From positions 22,902 through 86,901 of the forward strand of contig JASAMV010008455.1 in assembly GCA_030248065.1 (NCBI GenBank): a stretch of 64,000 nt of DNA, written 5' to 3'. This document shows positions 24,780 to 37,300 of the stretch, one piece after another. Below the pieces are notes generated by a model. That model saw only the letters and a list, made by a program, of their open reading frames with translations. It did not search any database and was not told the DNA's origin. Numbering within the stretch: the stretch's first letter is position 1; each line of letters starts with the position of its first letter. This DNA is from Rhynchonema sp. JSB1_4 (lineage: Eukaryota; Nematoda; Chromadorea; Monhysterida; Xyalidae). Position numbers and translations under genes: made by a program.

Positions 24780-25175
24780 ATGGTATCCCCCGAGACCCTC
24801 CTATCCATACTATTGGTGCTGTGCACCTGGCTGGCCACAAGTGCCCTGGCCATTTACTCAATCACTGGATGTGGCAAGAAAAACAAAACGGTTCGAATTG
24901 ATTTCGCGAAAGATTTCTTTCATTTCGCACACTGATTTTTTCAATTACTAACTTGCTGTTTCAGACCAATGTACAATCGCAAGACAAGGATAAAGCCGGA
25001 CCGCAATTCAAGGTCTGCTTTTTTCACAATGATATTTGTTGCTCAGAATGCGCAATGTGGCGCATTGTTGTGCAAAATTGGTTGAAAGTCCGCAACATTT
25101 TTTCAGGAAGCCGACGACCCAATGTACGACACGATGCACGACCTCGACGACAAAGTTTTTGAAAAGAAACAATAA
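24780..25175 (+). CDS. Small membrane protein, tandem paralogue A
   Basis: 75 residues in three exons: 24780-24890, 24965-25012, 25107-25175. A CAG acceptor at 24768-24770 is followed by GTCGCAGTG and then the ATG, so there is either a 5'UTR intron or a trans-splice acceptor. Residues 5-30 form one helix (ETLLSILLVLCTWLATSALA), followed by a GCGKKNKT basic turn, a charged middle and the C-terminal block DPMYDTMHDLDDKVFE. The layout (one helix, GCGKKxK, then a DPxYxT...F end) resembles small proteins I associate with nematodes; function unknown. Paralogue B lies 3.4 kb downstream with the same intron positions. Confidence 0.8.
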
Positions 25176-25877
25176 ATCGGACCACCAACAAGCACATATA
25201 CCTAACAACATCGACAAATAATACAAATCAAAACGCACTCTCAGTGTTGCCTAGACCATTAAAACCGACAAAACAACATGAAAAAAATTTCAAAGTGCAT
25301 TAAAGTTTGTTTTTGAGCCCTCGCTTGGTATGGTTTTCTAAATCAATAATCGCTGCGGGCTAAAAATAATCTTTTCAACCTTGGCGATTTATGAAACATC
25401 ACACGATGTAAACACGTGCGTGATCATATAAATGGTTCCTGAAAAGCTGTGTATGATTTTGAGCAGAAAATTAATGAGATTCATCAACAACCAATAAAAG
25501 CAACTGATGTATAAAGAAAACTGTGTATTTATTCAATTATGTTGTTTTTAAGAGCGTGGGGTGGTAAGAATCGCAAACTACGGTTCACAAAACTGAAATT
25601 TTGGATATGGTTTTTTTGATGGGAAATCAATGCCACAACATATTTAGGAATGCTCACCAAGTTTGGCATTCCAAATTTAAGTATACTTTCAGTAATTTCA
25701 ATTTAAAGGTGCTCCGTTTGTATTTTTTGGGAAATTTTAAAAATGAAAAATGCTGAAAAAATAAATGTCAATCCAATTGGATCTCGGCCGATAAACTACA
25801 TTCGGTGCTGAAATTTGCAAACTCATAGCAGTTTTTTGTCCGCTTTTCAGCTGCGCAAAAATAGTTGCATGATATTG

Positions 25878-27107
25878 GATGTTTTCTCTTCCATTGCATT
25901 TTTTTAAAAAAATGTCAAAAAAACGAGTGCTTCTCAGAAACACCCAATTTTAAAAAAGTCCTCACCGACGAATTCTTTCTATTGGGTCTCAAAATTTGCG
26001 CCATAAAATTCTGGTATTGGCGTACAAATCTGGTTTGTGACAAATTTGAATATTGTCGGCAATTTATGTTAGTATGAAGCAAAAAAAATTTCGTCGTTTT
26101 ATTTTCTTTCTTGTTGTATCGTGGTACGCAGCTCAATTGAATGATGGAATATGTAAAAATTGATGTATGTGATTGCCAAATATTAGTTCTGATGTGTATG
26201 CTGCTGAAACCTACATATGTGTTTCTTAACCGTAAATACCACGAGAGTGCTTTCAATTTATGTGCTTTTCAAGGCAACCGTTTGTTAGGAAAATGCAGCA
26301 AATCTGTGAATGGCTATTCGTTTTGTTTCAACTCTTGCCTATTTCTAAATGTTTTTGCATTGCATCAAGTTACGAAATAAAAAGTAATAATGGTAAAACG
26401 TTCACCCAAAACCCGCGACGCAAAAAAACACACGCTACAGGGTTTGAACCTGCGCGACAGACACACGCACGCATGCTCAATGCTGCGCCTAACCGATTGC
26501 GCTATGCAATCCAACCGCTGGCTTGCCTTAATGTGTTACATAAATGTAATTGCGCGTGCGCATGTGTGTTCTGCCGTTTACATAAAACGTGTTGTGTTGC
26601 AGCTATAATGTGTGTGTTGACTGCTTGTATAATGTGTGTTGTTGTTGCTTGTTGCTCACCTCGTGTGATGCACAGCGAATTGTCGGCCACTTGAAAAATC
26701 ATTATTGCCAATCACGGCCGGTGCCCAATAGCTTGCATTTCTGAACTTGTATCCATTTTGATAGCTTGTCATGTGTCATGAACAAGCTGTTTACTTTCAA
26801 ACTACATTGACAAGCATCTTGTTGCCGTTCGTGACACCCACATCGGTCGTTTCTCCAATGTGAATCCGTGCAAAGAAAAAGACAAAAAAGCGAGAAAAAA
26901 AACAAAAAAATGTTCTTTATCTAAACTTTTCAGGAGATATTCAAATTTGTCACAAACCAGATTTATAAACCAATATCAGAATTTTATGGCGCACATTTTG
27001 AGACCAAATAGAAAGAATTCGTCGGTGAGGACTTTTTTAAAATTGGTTGTTTTTGATATGCATTAAATTTCAGAGCTGATTTTTGAAAAATTCAACGGAA
27101 GAGAAAA
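25878..27107. mobile_element. 1.2-kb foldback element
   Basis: The outer arms, about 25930-26075 and 26935-27055, are inverted copies sharing for example GACAAATTTGAATATT and the block GTCCTCACCGACGAATTCTT. The central part is not palindromic and holds a tRNA-like sequence at 26431-26513. It sits between the two tandem small-protein genes and may have arrived after the duplication. No coding capacity recognised. Confidence 0.8.
26431..26513 (-). tRNA. tRNA-like sequence, probably a pseudogene or SINE head
   Basis: On the minus strand: a D-arm GCGC-AATCGGTTAG-GCGC, an anticodon-like loop TTGAGCA (would read GAG, Leu), a long variable region and a perfect T-arm GCAGG-TTCAAAC-CCTGT. These correspond to Pol III A and B boxes, and a run of T follows. 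The two acceptor halves do not pair, and the anticodon stem is only partly paired. A functional class II tRNA is therefore unlikely; a decayed tRNA or a tRNA-derived SINE fits better. Confidence 0.5.
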
Positions 27108-27545
27108 TTCAGCGAATTTTTGCCTTTATTTTTACATGGTTGAAAAGTAGATAACAAATTGACTATTATGTGTGATTTTCATTAAATAGCACCCGATCTA
27201 AAACAAATGACAGCCTCATCAACATAAACTTGGTACATTTTTGGAATTTCAAGAAATCTTCGACCTGCCCACTTAAATGCGCCCATAACTATTTAATGCT
27301 TTGGATTTTGGAACCAAAATTTTGTATGTGTCTTAGTAAGTGTAGTAGTCAACTTTTTGTGCAATACGAGCGAAATCCATTTTTTTCGATTTGTGAACCC
27401 TATTCCATTGACACCTATCTGTTACTATTCCCCCGCGCTCTTAAGAACAAACTATTCTCTTCAAAACGTTTTCGAGAAGGAGTATATTGACAACAACAAC
27501 GCCGCGGTGGATTACGTGATGGCGGAGGATGTCAATTTACAAATA

Positions 27546-27844
27546 TAAAGGCAGTCTACGGGAGGTTGTCACTCAGCCCCCGAATACCGTAACCCACCGT
27601 AATTTTGATCTGCAAGGATCGTGTCGAGACCATTTTGTTTTTTATCTATGTTTTGCGTGTTAGCGCCAACACCAACCAATATTTCGAAGTTTTGGTGATC
27701 GACGCGCACGATGACAATTTCCAGCTTGCTGCCGCTAATACACGTGTCGATAAGCAGCAATCAGCGTGGGTGTCGCAACGATCTCGCTTGCGGTGGGTTA
27801 CGGTATTCTGGGGCTGAGTGACAACCACCCGTAGACTGCCTTTA
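27546..27844. mobile_element. 0.3-kb MITE with TAAAGGCA termini
   Basis: Inverted termini read TAAAGGCAGTCTACGGG with about 30 further matching bases (TTGTCACTCAGCCCC). The terminal octamer is the same as in the 492-687 family but the body differs, so it is a sister family sharing transposase-recognition ends. TA at both edges. Confidence 0.85.
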
Positions 27845-28157
27845 CCTGACTTTCACCGAAACTTCACTTGCATCTTCTCGACTCAAACACCCAAGCCTCA
27901 TCCTTCCACTCGCGAATTGGGCAAATAATCAGCAACGTTCATTGGATTGACGCAATCAATTTATTTCTACGGTTAGAAAATTATTTTTGTCTATTGGCTT
28001 CATTTATTGTTTCTTTCAGAGTGCAATCACGACAATATTACGTATGTAATTTCCACAGCCGGATAGCCAACATTTTCACCCTCCGTTAATTCGAAAACTT
28101 GACATCTAAAATACGTCGAGCGTGAAACATTACCCGGCCTATTCACAGGTCGCAGTG

Positions 28158-28551
28158 ATGGTATTCCCTGAGACCCTCCTATCCATACTATTGGTGCTGT
28201 GCACCTGGCTGGCCACAAATGCCCTGGCCATTTATGCGATCATTGGCTGTGGCAAGAAAAACAAAACGGTTCGGGAGGAAGTACCGTATAACGTTTATTT
28301 CAAAATATTTATTTTCATATGTTTCAGACCAAAGATGTACAACCTGTAAACAAAGAGGCCGACGATAAACTAGGACCAAAATTCAAGGTAACGTGCAGCA
28401 GTGATTATTGCTTCACCGACCATTCGCCATTCAACGGCAATGTTGCGCAACAATGCCAAGGGATGCTTGAAGTGTTCAATATTGTTTGCAGGACCCCGAC
28501 GATCCAATGTACGACACAATGAATGGACTGGACGACAAAGTTTTCGAATAA
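28158..28551 (+). CDS. Small membrane protein, tandem paralogue B
   Basis: 76 residues in three exons, 28158-28268, 28328-28387, 28492-28551. Exon 1 is almost identical to paralogue A over all 37 codons, including mostly identical third bases. The middle exon has diverged (four residues longer, acidic/basic mix). The C-terminal block DPMYDTMNGLDDKVFE is conserved. Intron positions and phases are the same as in A. The sequence just before the ATG, with an acceptor followed by GTCGCAGTG, is also shared, so the duplication included the 5' end. A degenerate GTGAAACATTAC lies at the same place as the GTGAAACATCAC of copy A. Confidence 0.82.
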
Positions 28552-28994
28552 TGCAATGCAATCAAAATAGAAATCGATCAAAATTCGTACCAATAACATC
28601 TGACTAAGAAGCACAATGGAAAATGTACGGTACAAATGTGCGAAAACTTTTGAAATAAAGTGATCAGTACATAAAGTAAATATGATCTTTAGCTGGAACA
28701 AAACAATTCGCGAACTCGCGAAACTATTTGTAAAATCCTCAAGGTGAGATGCTGCGAAAAGAAACATCAACCGAATAATTGTGATCTGAATTGGTCAGGG
28801 AAATGATTAGGAAGGGAATAACATAAGAAATCAATTCAGTAAATACACATAATTGAATGAGTAGTTAACTGGTGAAGAAAGAGAAAAAAATCGTGATGGA
28901 ATTTAATTGAAAATTACTTGTGGAATTTAACGAATAAGTTAAAGTCAAAAACGTCTTCAAACACTGTTGGTAGTTTGGCCATTTCTAACCACAG

Positions 28995-29587
28995 CTGGGT
29001 TCATCGGTTCGCTTTCCTCAACTGACTTGCCTGAAAAGAGTCCTAAAAGTCAGTTACAATCATCACGAGACGGTTTAATTTGTTGGATTGCTCAACTTTT
29101 GGAAAACTGGAAAAAATCCAACCCAACCGGTTTGTGTGGAGCTGCGTTGACTCCGGTTCGCTCCATCGGTGAACGTGGTCATTTCGTGTGCCGATTGGCG
29201 TCGGTGACCGCGACGGAACGTAAAATCCAAAAGGGACTTTACGCTCTGACGGTATGGCGCGTAGATGGTTGTCGTGATCACGGGGTTGACAATCTGTGTT
29301 TGAGTAATGTTTCAATATTAGACTGGTTTTATTTTGACGGTAGAACAGCTAGCCACAATTATAAAGATTATAAACCTTTAGCAATTTATCAAAACCTTGG
29401 TGATATTGATCCGGTCTTGCTTCGGTCAAGTGATTGGTATTTTACGAGAGGTTTGCTAGGCTGGCCAAAACATGAGATCAGTCTCGAAATATCGTCAACA
29501 CACAATCAAGAGAACAGCACAGCACAGGACCATAGCGAGAGTCTCTCACCGGATTCAAACACAACAAGTAGAACAACGTCCAACTGA
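28995..29587 (+). CDS. C-terminal exon of an unrecognised protein
   Basis: A long open exon of about 197 codons following an AACCACAG acceptor and ending at TGA 29585-29587. The protein is well-mixed in composition with Trp/Tyr-rich blocks such as ALTVWRVDGC and DWFYFDGRT, and a Ser/Thr/Asn-rich tail. It reads like a folded secreted or cytosolic domain, but I cannot name it. No upstream exon was found between this and paralogue B, so it could also be single-exon with a non-obvious start, or a gene fragment. Confidence 0.5.
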
Positions 29588-29790
29588 GATAGAGAATCAA
29601 CAACGATTCTGAACTGCAATGGTTTTGTCGAATTGACGGCAATGAGTGTAATCTGCAAATGTGCTTTCTAGCAGGCAAAGGTATAATTTGTCAGTACATT
29701 TTTTCAAAATTATTTTTTGAAACGATATTAAGTTTACCAAAATTGTATGAAAACCACCATGCTACCAACATTATGATATGAAAGTTTTAC

Positions 29791-31784
29791 CTTGCCAAAT
29801 TGAAGAGTCTATATGGCACGAGGCTGACCAGTGTCCAAAACGTGGTGGCAAATATGAAAATGAACGACCTCAACTTGGTGCTGTAACTGTGCTGGATGGG
29901 CGGATCCGTTTGCGAAGAACGCTGCTGTACTCGGGTCAGGTGGAATAGATAGAGACTGAAACATTAGGGGTCCAAATGATACAATCGCATCTTGACTAAT
30001 ATTTTGGGTGTTGCGAAAGCAGTGGTCGCTGCTCGATAAACCTATCTCAGCTCAGAACCAAGTCAATACACAATTTGGAAACTGAAGATGGCTTTGCGCA
30101 CCGGTCACAGGTGTTTTCTTCTATGACAGGAAGACATGGCAAGCACTTACAACAGTGTGTGTGTGACCGATATGTGGTGCCAATTTCGCCAACCTGAGCA
30201 CAGCACTGGACACAATTGGTGTGACACACACGAACATCGTGTGAATCTCGTAGTATGGTGACGGCACAACCGAGTCAACGCACAATTCGGTCGGAATCCA
30301 TAAAACGTACACATGCACGTACAGCGCACTCACAACCCAGAGCACACCAACGGATTTCAGAGCTCGCTTCCGTGTAACCAGCGTGTCGTAATGTAATGGA
30401 CATCTGGAAATATAGAGAACCTGACGATGACTTGGTGCCAGTGGTGTCGTTGGGGGGGAAGGGGGGTTACCCCCCTAGTATCCGGTATCCGGTATCTTGA
30501 TTTTTTCACCCAGGGGTATCCGGTATCCTGACTTTTTGTCCAGGGGTATCCTACCCTAAAATTTTCCGAAAACCGTAAAAATCACCCATTTTTACCTCTA
30601 AAATGCTCAAAATCGCTTCCTGGCGCAAGCATAACCCCCAAAAATGACCGTTTTTGCGCTTCCAACACCAATTTTGCTCAATTTTCGTCTAAAAAAACTG
30701 ACCTTTTTTGAACAACCCCCCTGGGTATCCGAGATTTTTTATTTTGGGAGGCAACCCCCCCACTGGTATCCGAGATTTTTCATTTTGGGTATCCGGTATC
30801 CGAAAATTTTGGATTTTGGGTATCCGGTATCCTGACTTTTTGATTTCCCAACGACACCACTGCTTGGTGCACCAACTGTCTGTCTGTGAGGTGAATTAGT
30901 TTGTCATCATGCGCACTGTTGTCGATTATAATGGGTGCTCTGGTCATTTTTTTGCATTAATTTTTGCACATGAACCTATAAAAAAAGTTCCTGCGGATAA
31001 AAGTACCATGGCATTTAAACTGGCTCATGACGTGCATTTAAACTGGCTTACCGAAAATATATCAATTTGTCGACATTGAGGAACACGAGTGCCAGCCCGG
31101 ATACAGCAATGCCGAGCCACATGGCCAGTTTGTGTGGACACGCGATCCAGTCCTGAGCGCTGAACTGCGCGAAATGGGGGGACAGACGGGCCAGGTTGTC
31201 AAGGGGCATGGCGAAACCTGCACCAGGACATCATACGTGATCGGCATATGTAATCGAGTCTGTCTGTGACTTCATTGGATTGACAATAGTTAATAGTGCT
31301 AATGGGTAGAGGAGCAAGGATAAAGACGTATATACTATCACACTGGCAACTGAACGGCCCGCGTGGTCAAGTCCTGACTGTCCTGTCACATTGTCAGTCA
31401 TCATGCCCAACGATAACATAAGAGACACGGCCAATCCACTGTGGCACGGATGATCGGGACCTGTCATTTGCGGTCCCTAGTGGTAACACCTCGGCTGATC
31501 GGGGTTCAAAACACTATAAGGAGGGAGCACTGTACCCCTTGCCCACCTGTCAGTAACGTATCGGCGAGTGTCATTGTGCACACAAGTAGATGCACCGCAT
31601 CGGAATTGCGTTTGAACAACGACCAAGCGCGAAACACAATTGCCCCATTGAGCAGCGTGGCCAGTGCACTCAGAATCAGCACCACATAACCGCAAATGTC
31701 TTTTAGGGCAATTAGGTTTTGAATGTGGATTTTGCAACTTTCAGGTATGTCGGTGACATTATTGTTCACGGTTATGTTGGTCAT
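29791..31784 (-). CDS. Rhodopsin-like GPCR (last helix not found)
   Basis: Exons in gene order: 31547-31784 (ATG; Asn-rich N-terminus with NxT/S glycosylation sites, TM1 and TM2, ADTLLTG), 31052-31217 (Cys before TM3, then TM3 ending NVDKLIYFR in the DRY position), 30151-30403 (CPLHYDTLVT intracellular loop 2, TM4, a Cys-containing loop, TM5), 29791-29955 (loop 3 and TM6, FIFIFATTFWTLVSLVPYRLF). The DKL in place of DRY is notable. Phase shows that one exon is missing between 30151 and 29955, and no TM7 exon was recognised further left, so the gene is either incompletely read or truncated. Ligand cannot be inferred. A hAT-type MITE sits in the intron between TM3 and TM4. Confidence 0.8.
30439..30862. 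mobile_element. hAT-type MITE, 424 bp, intact 8-bp target duplication
   Basis: Termini CAGTGGTGTCGTTGGG and CCCAACGACACCACTG are perfect inverted repeats flanked by CTTGGTGC on both sides (30431-30438 and 30863-30870). The interior is built from repeated GGTATCCGGTATCC units. The CAGTG-like end and 8-bp duplication are hallmarks of hAT elements. Identity of the duplication suggests recent insertion into the GPCR intron. Confidence 0.95.
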
Positions 31785-32974
31785 CTGGAGACCAGTATTG
31801 TCTCTGGGAGCAGAAACAAGTTTTATGTCCTGAGAACTGCAAAAAATTTACACATGCCATAAACACGAAAACCCGCGTGTTTGAAAGATTGATAATTAGC
31901 TGTATTTTCGTGAACAAAAACATTGCTGCGTCATCAACAACAGGGTCATCCTGGCAATAATTTGTTTACTGTTTATTCGAAAACATGGAAAGCAGCTGAG
32001 CAAGTTCGAAGTTTCATAAATTGAAAAACTTTGAGAATAGCTTCCGTGTCAACTCACGCATGTTATTCAATCAAACATTTGAGTTTATCGTTGGATGTCA
32101 TTTGATACTTCTGTTATCGCACTGGCACGCAGGCGCAAGCCTCATCTCAGCTGGGGCTCGTCCGCAGTAATCCAAATAATTTTTGTGCGTGTTTTAGCAA
32201 CGATTTGACTAAAAGCTTGCGCGCGATAGTGCCTTTTGCCATGTTTAACATTTGTCAATTTTTCACCTTTTCTGTCTAATTCAGTAAGTCAAAAGATCGA
32301 ATTCCATGCGAGCCGAAACAAGAGATATTTGTGACTGTGTCCAGGTATTTTCATGACCTGTTGGAGCAATTGTGCGATTTATTTTCACCTCAAGTTTGAA
32401 ACTCAGTATATTCCAGTTCTGTTGCCTCAGTGGTAAGAAAATATACGTACATTTGCGTCCTCTGTTTAATTTTTCTGCTAAAATGTTTACAGGCTTTGTT
32501 ATGTTCCTCAGTACGTTTCAAGTGCCAACAGTCAACCCGTGCAGCTGATGTTTCACAATCGTCAAATACAGTAAAGTAACAAATCCGGTACGCATGGTAT
32601 AGTTCACACAGCTTGGTGTGTGGAGCAGCTGCCAATGATTTCAATTTAATGCCCGTTAAAAGATTTTATTTTAAAGCGATAGCGTGAAACATCACGCAAC
32701 TTGAGAGAAAGGAGCGGAATAAACTCAAACGGAGAGAAAGACACGCACACACACACATGGTACGTACAGTACATCTTGTGCTCACTTCATTCTCTCCGTG
32801 TGAGTTTTATCCGCTGCTTTCTTTCAAGTGCATTGATTTGAAATCATTGGCAGCTGCCCCACACACAAGGTATTGCTGCACGGGTTGACTGTTGGCGCAT
32901 TAAATGTGGTGATGAACATAATAAAGCCCGTGAATCATTTTACCCCGAAAATTAAACACAGCACAGGAGTATAG
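31785..32974. other. No gene recognised
   Basis: Region upstream of the GPCR. It holds two copies of the TGATGTTTCA motif (32546-32555 and, inverted, 32685-32694) and a purine-rich block with a loose inverted counterpart near 32710-32830. No supported exon. Confidence 0.5.
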
Positions 32975-33335
32975 TATAGTTCAACCACGAGCTCGTGAGA
33001 CGACTTTTTTAAAGCTTGCTTGGACAGATTCAAAAATGCTCCGGTTACACGGTTTCGAAAAGCAAAAGAAAGAGATTTGTCTGAGAGAGACGATGACAAG
33101 TTCGAGCTGGCTGACCTCAATTTGTTGCGTGCTTACGCGAACAGCAATGTTGTTCAACACACAAATGTTTTGGGAGTGAAAAGGGAATTTACGCACCGAG
33201 GTGGAGAGCGTATTTTTACTAAATACGTGCGTTTGTCTTTCTTTTGCTTCCGAAATACGTGGAACCGAAACATTTTTGGATCCGCACAAGCCAACTTCAA
33301 CAAAACTCGTCTCATGAGATCGTGGTTGGACTATA
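32975..33335. mobile_element. 0.36-kb MITE with TA edges
   Basis: Inverted repeat over its whole length; edges TATAGTTCAACCACGA and the inverse of TATAGTCCAACCACGA. TA at both edges suggests a Tc1/mariner-type target. The open frames on both strands are mirror products. Confidence 0.8.
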
Positions 33336-34356
33336 CGCGTAAGTTGCGTAGGTGATATTTTCTTATGTACCACCATATGCGTATTTCAGTGAATCGGGAA
33401 TCAACTGCGTGGAAACTTTATTTTTTTGGTGCGACTGAAAAGATGAGGGGGCATGTGCACAGGTATACAGCATGTGTACTATACAGCCAAATGAATTCAA
33501 AGAACCATTCACGCATTCAAATTTGCCATCGCTTCAGATATTTCTTCAGGTACTGTAGAGACCGCTTCGGGAGCAGAAAAATGACGTCTTGGCATGTACG
33601 CATATGCTGTTTGAAAACAAGGTGGTACCAAATTTGGCATATTATTTCCCAGCATCAATGATGTTCGCAGTAGGAGCCTGAAAGTGTTTGTTTCGACAAA
33701 ACGTTCAGGAAAACGCAATTTGGGTATTTACACGGTAGAACACGATCCTTTGCTTTTGATAAAATTATGCTCATTTGCGCGGCACTAAAATTCGGAATTT
33801 CGCGCAAAGACGAACTTTGAAAAAAATAAACGACCCACACACAATGTACCAAAGCTCCTTTGTCCTTGACCAGAGCGTCCTTGGTAACGGAGACAAAACC
33901 CTACAAGATCAAGCTTGCTGACCAAAAGTGTGCCACTACAACTTTAGGTGTACTGAAAAAAAGTTTAGTGGGTACACATGGCTTGTGGCTATGGTTCATG
34001 CGAAGAATACAAAGTTCTGGGACAAAAGAAAGGGCGACAACAATCATAACCCCGTGTTACACGAAACAATAACGTGCAGTTGGCCTGTTTTTTGTGTGCA
34101 TCCGTGAGCGTTTTCAGCGCATTTGGAATTCGAAGAAAAACGTGTTTTTATCATTCCATTTGTAAAAGCTGTGGTAAAAAAACGTGAACGCGCTTCGCTC
34201 GATCTTCGTTACAAAGAAATATACATACAGTAGTTACACAAATATACATACTGTATCTTCCCATATTCTTTAATACAGATATCAGTGTGTACCTGCCGAA
34301 GGGTGTTCCAGTGCTCTTCCGATTTGCCCCAACCCAAAAATTAACCACCACTGACG

Positions 34357-37300
34357 ATGCCTAGCCGCCTGGCCAACGACCCTGGACGGACTTCGAAACG
34401 AGTGCTGTTGTTTCGAAACGGTGACTCAAACTCCGAACCGATCGAGTACACCTACACGCGATATCGAACCCGAACTTATGATAAGTTATTGGAAGACATT
34501 GACAGGAAAGCACGACCACGGGCTACGAATTTCGGCGTCGGAGGTTGGGCGCTTTTATTTGTATTGTGGGTATTTATTTAAGTGTTGTTGTTGGGGTATA
34601 TTCGAAAAGCGTCATAACACGTGTTGTTTTGCAACTGACTGATTGTCATGAAGACGAAAAGTGTTTCGCTTATTTTGGTGGCATCAAAATAATGTATAAC
34701 TTTCAAACAAAGCAGGACAAATATCAATGCCGTAGTAAAATTCAGGCGACAGAAACAATAGCATTGAAAAATAGATCGCAATTTAGACCAACCACACAGG
34801 TTCGGGAGTAGCGAAGCTGTACACGGTAGACGGCAAGCGCGAATTAAAGACGTTGGAAGATTTCGAACAATATGAGGGCAATTATGTGGTGGTGGCCGGC
34901 AATGAGAAATACAAACCGATCGATGGCGGATACGAGAATTTGTTGAATGAATCGGAAGGTTGGCGTGTGTGATGTTTCACATATACTTTCTGCTGCAGCT
35001 GTCTTGACGATGGCCTGGTGCACCGTCAGGATCTGTAAAGTAGCAGGCAATTCTGTTTTCGGAGATTGTATTATTTTGATTGGAAAGTTTGAAATTTTCG
35101 CACAGGACAAAAGCCGTGGAAAGACCTGATCGGAGACGAAAAGTCGTACCTGGAATTGAATAAAAAGAAGGGCATTGCGCCAAATGACCCGACCAAAATC
35201 TGGGATCGAGGGCATAAAGCTGATATTCGGCGATTCACGGTCAAAAGAAATGGCGACCCGAGTTACAAGTTTGTTTTTCATGTTTCATTTTCTTGACTCA
35301 ATTAAAAAAATTCCAAACACTCAAATGTCGAAGTATAACATTTTGCAGACCCAAACTATACATTTGGCGTGTGAAGCAAACGCCGACGATGGAAACTGTT
35401 TTGAGGGACATGGAACGCCTGGCACCCCCTGTCGAAGGTTATTGTAGTGTTTATCCTTTTGCCACTGTTTGTTATGTGTGGGAGTCTCGACCAAAGCACG
35501 CGTGAAGAATAACTTGTTCAAAGGAAGCCGGCATGCGTTTTTTCGTCAATGGTTTCTGTGCCTTGTTGTAAGAATTCCTGCTCTCGAAACCCCGCCCGGG
35601 TCGCATACCCAAATGCTCAAACAAAGTAGACGTGACTAACAAAGAGAGTGGTACATGTATCAGGTGATCTGGCAAAGTTATACCCGTTGAAGTGCTACAA
35701 GAAAGACAACAGCGAGTTTCACGCCAAACTGAAACATCACATTTCATCGCTGCAGGTGGTCAAGTGCGATGCATGTGCCGGCAGAAAGACGGCAAGGTCG
35801 TTGAGGCGGTTGATGAGATTGAGGATGGTGAAACGTACGTGATCTGTGGACAGCAAATGTATCATCCGCCACCGTTAGTGATTTTTATATTTAAAATTTG
35901 TGCAAACCGTGCCATATTTATCCGTTGTGCCGCTCAGTCAACCCGAACGGCTTAAAATTAGATGTATTGCGCCATTCAGTTACCCCAAACAGCTTTTGAA
36001 AAAATTCAGGAGTTTTGACACGCGCCACGCTCGCAAGAACGAGCTCGTCTCATTTACCTTTGATTTATGGGTGAAAACCAAATATCGCAGTGTTCGAAAA
36101 AGTACTCTATAACAGCGCTGTATCATCAGCGTGCCTGCCGTCTGCGTCTATGCTTGTGTGCAACACACCACATCTGCGAAACACACGAGTGCACTGGCTG
36201 TGCGTTATCGATTGACGATAAAGTGAAAAAAAACCACAAAATGCCCTTTCCAGCCGTAGACCATGTGAAGATGAGCAGTTTATTTCGAAAACTTCGGTGG
36301 CGAAGAATACCGCGGGCCAATAATCTGCTTGGACGTATTCAATCTTGTTGAAATAAAATGTCCTTTAACATTCAGGGACCAGGCGGACCAACAATCGGAT
36401 GGGTATCCGGGTCGAGGTTATCGACCGGCTACTGATAGCAGCTACCCTGTGGCTGGAAGGCACGATGATTGGGGTCAGTCACCGTCTTCACATTTTTGTG
36501 TTTTCGTTTCACTTGTTTTTACGCCTCTAGTTGTGTTTTGTTAATTGAACAACTTTTTATCCTGTTCTAGACGACTATGACGACGAGTATTCGTTCTATC
36601 GCTCCGATCGCAGTCGCCACAGACGTCGGAGTAAGCAAGAAATGAATACGAGAAAAACAATACGCACAAAAACACACTCGCACATTTTGGTTTCACAAAA
36701 ATAATTGTAGAAAACTGGGCATTGCGATAAAGCCGTTATACACGCAGTAGATTTTTGATTTTTTTGGTGAATGTTGCAATATCCCAAACGGCTACTGTGC
36801 TCCATAGTCACACAAACACCCTGATTTTCAAGTCAATCGCTGACGAATATAATGTTTCAGACGATGGGCGTGCGCCGTGGGTGGATCCGAACCCGGAAGA
36901 ATCGATTGATTGGGAAGACGTGCAGGCAAAGGATAGACAACAGCTGGAGACGTACTACAGGTTTGGCTGGCTGATGTTTTATTGATGAAAAATATCCTGT
37001 CCTGAGCAAGAAATACGTTTACTGTTCATACGCGTGTGATCGAAAAAATCTTAAAACTTCTTGTTCAGCAAACGCGATCTTCGTGACGTGCCGGGTCGAG
37101 CGAGAATTGACGAGCGCAAAGATCAGATCTATCCTGGTGATATCAAATTGTTGTAAGTGTTCATTTTTATTGTGTTCAACTGAAAACCATAAAAAGCTCC
37201 GATTTTCAGCATTTTCCTGAACGGCAAAGGTCAGGATTTCAAGATTGTCGTGCTGACCAAAGCACAACAGAAACGAGGCATGAACTGGGTGATTGAACGT

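Noticed and set aside
24780..29587. Operon of the two small-protein genes and the 29-kb exon
   Set aside because: Spacings of 3 kb and more with intervening mobile elements, and no trans-splice leader evidence visible; same-strand order alone is not enough.
35657..35755. Exon of the doublecortin gene reading LAKLYPLKCYKKDN
   Set aside because: Resembles a DCX segment by chance; joining 35437 directly to 35756 gives the correct phase and a better DCX match.
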